A model generated the notes under the pieces. That model had not been told where the DNA came from, made no database searches, and was given only the letters and a program-made list of their open reading frames with translations. Shown piece after piece: positions 57,561 to 64,000 of a DNA stretch of 64,000 nucleotides. Each line of letters opens with the position of its first letter. Position 1 is the first letter of the stretch. This DNA comes from Plantago major (lineage: Eukaryota > Streptophyta > Magnoliopsida > Lamiales > Plantaginaceae). The stretch is taken from the NCBI GenBank assembly GCA_026545765.1, contig CM048843.1, positions 89,033,050-89,097,049 on the forward strand, read 5' to 3'. The position numbers and the translations under genes are program-made.

Positions 57561-58978
57561 CAGTTTTTAGTTGAATATCTTTTTTATATTTCTTTAATTC
57601 GATATTACATCACATTCTTTACGTAATCAAATTTAACATTCCATCCGGATTACTTTATCAAGAAAAATAACAATTCATTTCAGAGAAAATAATGCAATGT
57701 GGACACTCGACCAAGCAGGCAAGCACCTCTCCATTTCGGAGAAATTAAACTACATGGAAACTCGACCAATTCGACTCAACACCTCTCTGTTTCATAGAAG
57801 TTTATAGGAATTCGATCCCAACACTTCCTACCTGTACATATAGTATTGTCCTATCCGCTGGACCAAAATGAATTCCAGAATAATTTGTTGCATTAAGAAT
57901 ATACTTTATTAATAACAATGGATTAAGAATGTAAAAAGCATCATCACAATTAAAAGTCAACTTGGGGTTTTGTTTCATCACTGAATTATGAACTACTTAA
58001 AAATTATGTTAGCTTGCTTAATTAATTATCTGGTCCAGATATATTTGTGACGTGAATGATTAGTCAGTATATTCACTACAAGGTGTGATTGAGCAATTAT
58101 CTTATTCTATCACAAAAAATATCATATTTAATCATTATAAGTATAATCAGTGAACATCACAATAAGTTTTTGGAATACAGAAAAGAATAAACAAGTCGTT
58201 ACTACGAGTACAAAGTCGTTGGCGGCAAAATACATACCTGCCACAAATTCTCTTCAATTGCATAATTAATTAAGTAATTCCTCAGTTCTGATAGGTTCCA
58301 GATAGAATTGAAATCTCATTATCTAACTATAACTTTTGTTGATTTATCTACTGATAAACCACCAGTTGGTTTTCTAGATATAAAATTTACGCGGACAAAC
58401 CGACTAGCATCTTTACCCTCCGTTCCGGAAATAGCTTTTACTTATATTTGTGATGGAGAAATTAAGAAGGATATTCGACATGATTCATCAAATTAACTAT
58501 ATGATAAACTACTAGATACATGTTTATGTATTAGTCTTGCTTCGATAAAATGATCAATTAAGTTAAGTTAGTCGACTAGTTGATATATTCGTGCTGAACT
58601 CCATTGAAGTTCACATGATCGGATAGTTTATTATGTATATGTGAATTCAAGAGTGGCTATAATGTAATTGATTTTGTAGAGTTGTGTATAAAATTAGAGT
58701 AGCTAGGATATAAAAATAAATAAATTACGTAGTCTTTTTTAGTAAATCACTTAGAAATCACAAAGTATTAGAAAGAAAATGCAATTGACTGAGAGACCGA
58801 TTAATATTGTTAAATGAGCATTTTTATGTGTAATATGAATGAACATTTTCTATGTACATTTTTATATACATGTATTATATATAACATCGATGTTCTGAAC
58901 ACAAACCTTAAATGTTTCTGGCTATATCCCTCCATAAAGATTTTTCCCAAAATACTTGCTCACGTCAGATAGCTTATC
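57561..58978. other. intergenic, no gene supported
   Basis: AT-rich; only short open frames without domains. A diverged internal direct repeat (CTCGACCAA followed by CACCTCTC) lies around 57700-57800. Confidence 0.4.
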
Positions 58979-59091
58979 TTTTTTTTTTTTTTTTTTTTTT
59001 GAAATGGCAAAAAAAAATTATTATAACTTCGAAACAATTACAAGAGCATAAGGGATGCTCGATAATAAATTCGCAGTTACAACCACTCCAT
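58979..59091 (-). mobile_element. short retroposed fragment with 15-bp target duplication
   Basis: A T-rich run (poly-A tail of an inverted insert) is followed by about 90 bp of unrelated sequence. GTCAGATAGCTTATC flanks the insert exactly at 58964-58978 and 59092-59106. This is the signature of LINE-type target-primed insertion. Confidence 0.8.
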
Positions 59092-59292
59092 GTCAGATAG
59101 CTTATCAAATCAAAAAAAAAAACTCCCCCACCCCGCTAATCTTGTCCCACTCCCTTTTTATCCTATACATGTCCATTTATATAGCCTCATTTACAAAATA
59201 GCAAAAAGTAAACCTTACTAACCACAAATTTTCTTATTTTATTAATTATCTTTCATATTTTTATCATTTATATCTCATACAACAAACAATTA

Positions 59293-59520
59293 CTCCCTCC
59301 ATTTTAGAGAAAGTGTTACATTTTGACTTTGACCGGTCAACTGTCTTCGAGTTTGACTACAAATTACTCATAAACGATAATAGTATATAATTTAATAAAA
59401 TCATATAATAAAAATTTAATTACTAAATTTTCATTATATAATTTTAATAATTTATTTATTAATATCGTTTAAGAGTAAATTGTGGTCAAATGTAGAAAAA
59501 TATAATAAATAAAATATTTT
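59293..59520. mobile_element. MITE-like fold-back element
   Basis: It starts ACTCCCTCCATTTTAGAG, common for plant MITEs. TTTGACTACAAATTACTCAT near 59352 is mirrored by the complement of AGAGTAAATTGTGGTCAAA near 59470. The right terminus has decayed into T and A runs. Confidence 0.5.
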
Positions 59521-60605
59521 TTTTTTTCTTTAAAAAAAAATTAATAACTTTTAAAAAAAAAAAAAAAAAAAAAAAACATGAGTTTTTTTGGTAGGGGAGT
59601 AAGGCTCTGTTCCTGAGGCTCGTTTTTCAATGAAATTCATCGAATCGAATCGAATTGTAGTATAAAAACTAAGCGAATCGAATCGAATTTGGACTTGATC
59701 GAATCGAATTTTAAGTTGAAAATAACAGTTGATAGTGATAATCCCATAGTAACTTACTTATTTCAGTCAAATCACCAAATAACAACTACTATAAATTATA
59801 CACTAATGGATAAACTTGTGATAACACAACAAAGATATAGTAAGTTGACTTGCTAATTTTTCTTAAACTTCATAGAGTATTTGATTAACCTACACCCAAT
59901 TAAGTGAAGTGAAATACACATGACACAGCATATTACCCGGCCCATAAAAGAAGTTTTGGACGGAGAGTATAACCCAATACATCTCTTTGGCCCAACTTTT
60001 TTAACCCAATTTAACTGAAAAACTACCGATCAGGGTTGGATGTCTCCACCCGTTTGATTTTAACCCAATTTGGAAACCTAAATAGTTTGACAGGTCGTGC
60101 CTACCTAAATCATTAGCAAACCGAGATTTCTCAAGGAAAGATCGCTTCGTTTATTAAAGCGCTGTCTAGTACCCTGACGATTCTCGAACTCGTACGTCTC
60201 TTTCATATTAATCCGATACGACGAGCGAAGGCGGATTATGTAACCTAGTAGTATAGTTTCAGAATCAAAATTGGACTTCAACACTTCTGCAGCAGCTTCT
60301 TCTGCAACAAGTTGTTACGTACACCTCCTTTTTGATTTCTCACTCGTATCCGCTACATACGGAAGCCATTCGTATGCCATAGTAAGTTCTTCTTCACTAT
60401 TATCAGATTTTTATCTGCGTTTTGTTCTGTTAGACTAATTTATGAATTCATGATAATGAGAAATCAGTTGGATTTTCGATTTGTTCTTCGTTTTGCTTGC
60501 TGGTGACCAATTTCTGGTGGTGAGTGGTGATTAGAGAAAGTTCTTGGTGATTGTTAGTATTCAACAATTCATGACTGAGTTTTTTGTTTGTGTTTTTTGG
60601 TAGAA
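59521..60605. other. low-complexity DNA and promoter side of the WD40 gene
   Basis: Poly-T and poly-A runs (59520-59577), clustered GAATCGAATCGAA motifs (59635-59710), then unique sequence leading into the WD40 gene. No gene seen. Confidence 0.45.
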
Positions 60606-63600
60606 ATGAGTTCGAGCTTTCCAGCACACGGAAATGAAGGGGAGGATAACGACGGAGAAGATGTTTTCATAGATGAGAGTGATATTATCAACGAGTACGA
60701 TGTAGACGAAGAAGGTTTGTATTTGGAGTTTTTTACACCTTTATGCTATAGGTTTTGCCTTGTTTGCTAAATGACTGGAAACTGAACTGCTCGGAAGTTA
60801 AATGAGTATCTATTATGTTGATTTTTGGTATGGATGATGAGAATGTATTGTCGAGGAGTACGATGTTGATGAAGAAGGTTTGTATGGAGTTTTAATTAGA
60901 TTTATATATGATGTAGGATTTGCCTTGTTGTTAGCTAAATGACTGGAGAATTTTACTTCTCGGAGAGCGAATGGTTATCGAGTATGTTTCTTTTGGGTAA
61001 TGGGAATGATTCAAGCAACTATGTTTACTAGAACAATGTTAGATTATAGTTTTCTCGTAGCTACAGCAAAGAAATTGAGTATGCAGAATTAGAGGAGGTA
61101 GAAGTATATATTTATCTTATCAAGTGTATTGATGTTTCTTTTAAAAAAAATTGTGATAGATGCAAATGGAAGTATAAATAATAGACTGAAACATAACCAT
61201 GGACATGTATAGTGGGGATTGTGATTTAAAAGATAACCGGCTCCTCATCTTATGAGCTCTGTTTTCCAAATCATTGGACCTAAGTTACACCGGCATAGAG
61301 CTTGAAGTGTCCTTTCTTACACAGTTAATTAAATTCATGTTCTTTTCTTGTCTGCTGTTGGATTTTACTGCTGACATCCTATACATCAAAGTATCTAACT
61401 GTTCTTCTCTATATCCTTCTACTCTTCACCAGAACTATAGTGCGGATTTATTTTGTCAAAATGTGGTGACTGAATCACTTCAATGACCTCTTACCTAGTG
61501 TTTTATCCCTGGAAAGGAATTTTAGGAGAGAGCATCTGGTGATTTAGAAACATTCTCCCATTTGCAGCTACTTCCTTGGTTAGTCCCCACTGATTCTTAA
61601 GTGAGAAAGATTAGGTAGCATGTGTCATGCTTGTGAGGGGCAGAAAGTATTACTAGCTGTTTATTCTGCATTTAAATCACAGAGGCTAATGATACGGATA
61701 ATTTTAGACCTTAGATATTTTATGCATGCTTTGACCCAATTTGTCTTTATTAAAAAGACTAGGTATTCCAACTCCACCTCTTTGTTTCCTTTGTGATGGT
61801 AGCTCGTGTAGCTTGTAGCAGTTCTACTTCTTTATTGGAGGGCTCGTATCTCCACCTTGTAATTTAGAGGAGGCGTATTTATTTCTTTGAACTACTTCTC
61901 TTCTTTCCTTATCGTGAAAGGGATGTTGAGACTTGAGAGCACTTCTATAGTGTTTATAAGATATTTCTATCTTATTTTTGCTATGACTCTTCATGTTGCT
62001 TGTTTCATATTGGTTGACAGAAGAATTGACAGTTAACACTGCTGTAGGTTCACCCTGTGGTTCAAGTTTTCACTTTCAACTATGCTTCAATACGGTTGAA
62101 CATTTGTGGAAATTGCCTCAAAATATTTTTGAAACCGTGTGTAAAACAATGGACTAGAAATTAATTGTCAGCTTTGCTCATCTTCAATACACGTTAGAAT
62201 GCTCTATAAAGTAATACAGACCTTTTAACCTTTTCTGTGTTATGGTTCCTGTACTACTTTTCATGTTGATATATGTTCATGTGCTTATTAACCTTGTGTT
62301 GTCTCAGAACTCCCAGATGCGGATGAGGAAGGAGGTTCTGATGGTGAAGAAGTTTTTGGTGCGTTCTTTATATAGGCATATTGTTTTCACCAATCATATC
62401 TCTATTACTTACAGGAGCATCTCTGCATTATTAAAACACAAGGCAACCCTGATTATTATTGTTCTTTTCTGTTCTTTATCAGTTCACAGTTCTAGAGGTT
62501 TTTTTATAAAATATCTAACTTTCTTTTACATTAAGTAGCTTAGAGAAACAGTTCTGTCCTCGGATGCCCTTTTCACATGAGAAACACTTGTGTTTTTGGT
62601 GAATTAAGTGAATTCTTATACAACAATTTTTTGTGCAATTATGAGTGCACCATATGAGATACTGTTTGAGCTTTTCCACTTGCTAAACTATATATCTTCA
62701 GTTCGCCACAGTCCATATAAGCACTTGGACCATCTTAACTTAAAATCAGGATTGAAAATGTCTAGCAGCTTATCTTCTATGGCTCAATATTAGTTGGTGT
62801 GCGCATGTTGTTTCATCAACACTTATTAGTCCCCACCACTTGGAATTTAGGTCCCTCAGTAACTGGCATTGATCCATTTTCATCTCGTATTGTGAAGGTC
62901 CAATCATTCATATGTTCTTTCATCATGTTATTAACTCATCATTCTATGCTAGTAATTTGCTGGTGCTAGGAAAAAAAAATCTTGTCCTTTTTATCTTACA
63001 TTGTGCTAATTTTATTGCTGCAGATGGAGTTGATGATTCGACACATATATTTACTGGGCATACAGGTGGGCCTAGTTATTTATGTCTTTTGCTATTCCTT
63101 AATCCTAATGCCTTCTTAGATTAAATGGTTACTGTTGAGCTGTATTCTCCTACAAAGATAAGTCAGTTGATTGATATACTGATGGTTAATTAATTGCAAA
63201 GCGCATAGATATACTGGAAGTGAGCGTGACAGTTTAGCATTTACTTTATCGTAAACAAGTTGCTTTTTTCCAATACTTTTTAGATCTGTGTCCCTAGAAT
63301 CAGATAGTGATTGTTTTTACCGTGTTTAGTCTTCGTCTTTAGTTGTTTTTAGCATTTCATTTTGTTAATCTCGGGCAATAGTAATATTCTATGTATGTAT
63401 TTTTCTAAAATAATATTTTGCATCTAGGTGAGCTCTACACTGCAGCATGTAGTCCAGCAGATGCTACTTTAGTGGCGACTGGAGGTGGTGATGACAAAGG
63501 TTTTTTATGGAAGATCAATACAGGAGATTGGGCTTTTGAGCTACAAGGTGTGATAATATTTTCATAAGTTGGCCTGTTTTCTTCTGCATGCTTTGATGTT

Positions 63601-63950
63601 TTCATAAATTATATGTTAATGTCCTATTATGAAACTACAAACGTAAGATCATGTAGTAGTAGGGAGAAATCCTGCGTATCTATCGAAAGAAGTTCTGAAA
63701 ATTACAAACATGAAATCATGTTCTTGTGTTTTGACTGACATCTAGTACCGAGGTGCAATTCATTCTTCCTGCATCGTGTGTAATTATTGCCGATCATCTT
63801 GCAGGTCACAAGGACTCTGTGTCCAGTTTAGCCTTTAGCACTGATGGGAAATTGCTTGCCTCTGGTAGCTTGGAGGGAGTTGTTAAAGTATGGGACATAG
63901 CTACGGGAGATTTAAAATGCACTCTTGAGGGTCCTGATGGGGGCATTGAG
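60606..63950 (+). CDS. WD40-repeat protein resembling AAMP, 5' part (runs off the window)
   Basis: Exons 60606-60714, 62308-62358, 63024-63065, 63428-63547 and 63805-63950 join in frame, all phase 1 with GT-AG borders until the last donor. The start is acidic (EGEDNDGEDVFIDESDIINE, DADEEGGSDGEEVFDG), followed by the first WD repeats: IFTGHTGELYTAACSPADAT, KGFLWKINTGDW, HKDSVSSLAFSTDGKLLASG and VVKVWDIATGDLKC. The acidic leader plus this repeat text matches plant homologues of the angio-associated migratory cell protein, a WD40 scaffold. In plants its role is not well established. The gene continues to the right of the window. Confidence 0.88.
60844..60882 (+). repeat. duplicated end of WD40 exon 1 inside intron 1
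   Basis: GAGGAGTACGATGTTGATGA with AGAAG|GTTTGT repeats the end of exon 1 and its donor (60676-60720), and the match continues into the intron. It would encode EEYDVDEE but has no clear acceptor. Confidence 0.7.
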
Positions 63951-64000
63951 GTGACATAATCAGATTTGATGTTGGTGAAGTCTCTGCTGCATATTATGTT

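Overview
The window is nuclear DNA from a flowering plant, most likely a eudicot with a repeat-rich genome. The evidence is short exons with GT-AG introns, plant-specific gene families (a FERONIA-type receptor kinase, a class VII-like cytoplasmic kinase, a GAUT glycosyltransferase, a plant aspartyl protease) and nested plant transposons. The species cannot be told from the sequence alone. Gene models below were built by reading splice sites and phases by eye, and there is no transcript evidence.

Layout. 1-16.3 kb is a transposon nest. Degenerate tandem copies of an unrecognised gene family (1-1518 and 13.6-16.3 kb) were split by a Ty3/gypsy-type element (5' LTR 1519-2827, Gag and protease remnants, no reverse transcriptase). 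That element was split in turn by a 7.76-kb CACTA DNA transposon (5724-13480, 3-bp target duplication GAG) carrying a decayed Tnp2-type transposase. 16.6-29.6 kb holds a head-to-head pair of related genes. 29.9-33.4 kb is a young copia insertion with 440-bp LTRs and no RT. 34.5-37.5 kb is an RPB7-like RNA polymerase subunit gene broken by an 8-bp duplication. 39.8-45.5 kb is a Mutator-like element full of a short TTAGTTTCA motif. 47.4-52.1 kb is an apparently intact GAUT gene and 52.7-55.5 kb an apparently intact aspartyl protease gene on the opposite strand. 55.6-60.5 kb is AT-rich intergenic sequence with a TRIM, a retroposon fragment and a MITE. 60.6 kb to the right edge is the start of a WD40 gene resembling AAMP.

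Main discovery candidate. At 22158-16620 (minus strand) a CrRLK1L receptor kinase (malectin-like ectodomain, membrane helix, kinase) appears spliced in frame to a complete RLCK-VII-like cytoplasmic kinase. This predicts a 1247-residue receptor with two different kinase domains on one chain. The first RLCK exon has no in-frame ATG before the kinase, the splice sites and phases fit exactly, and the inverted paralogue at 24339-29595 uses the same junction. The paralogue has stops and a frameshift in its ectodomain and one lost splice donor, so it is probably a pseudogene or truncated. CrRLK1L receptors are known to signal through separate RLCKs, so the fusion would place a receptor and a relay-type kinase in one protein.

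The remaining genes are housekeeping or cell-wall genes without evident functional links: pectin synthesis (GAUT), secreted proteolysis (aspartyl protease), transcription (RPB7-like) and the WD40 protein.
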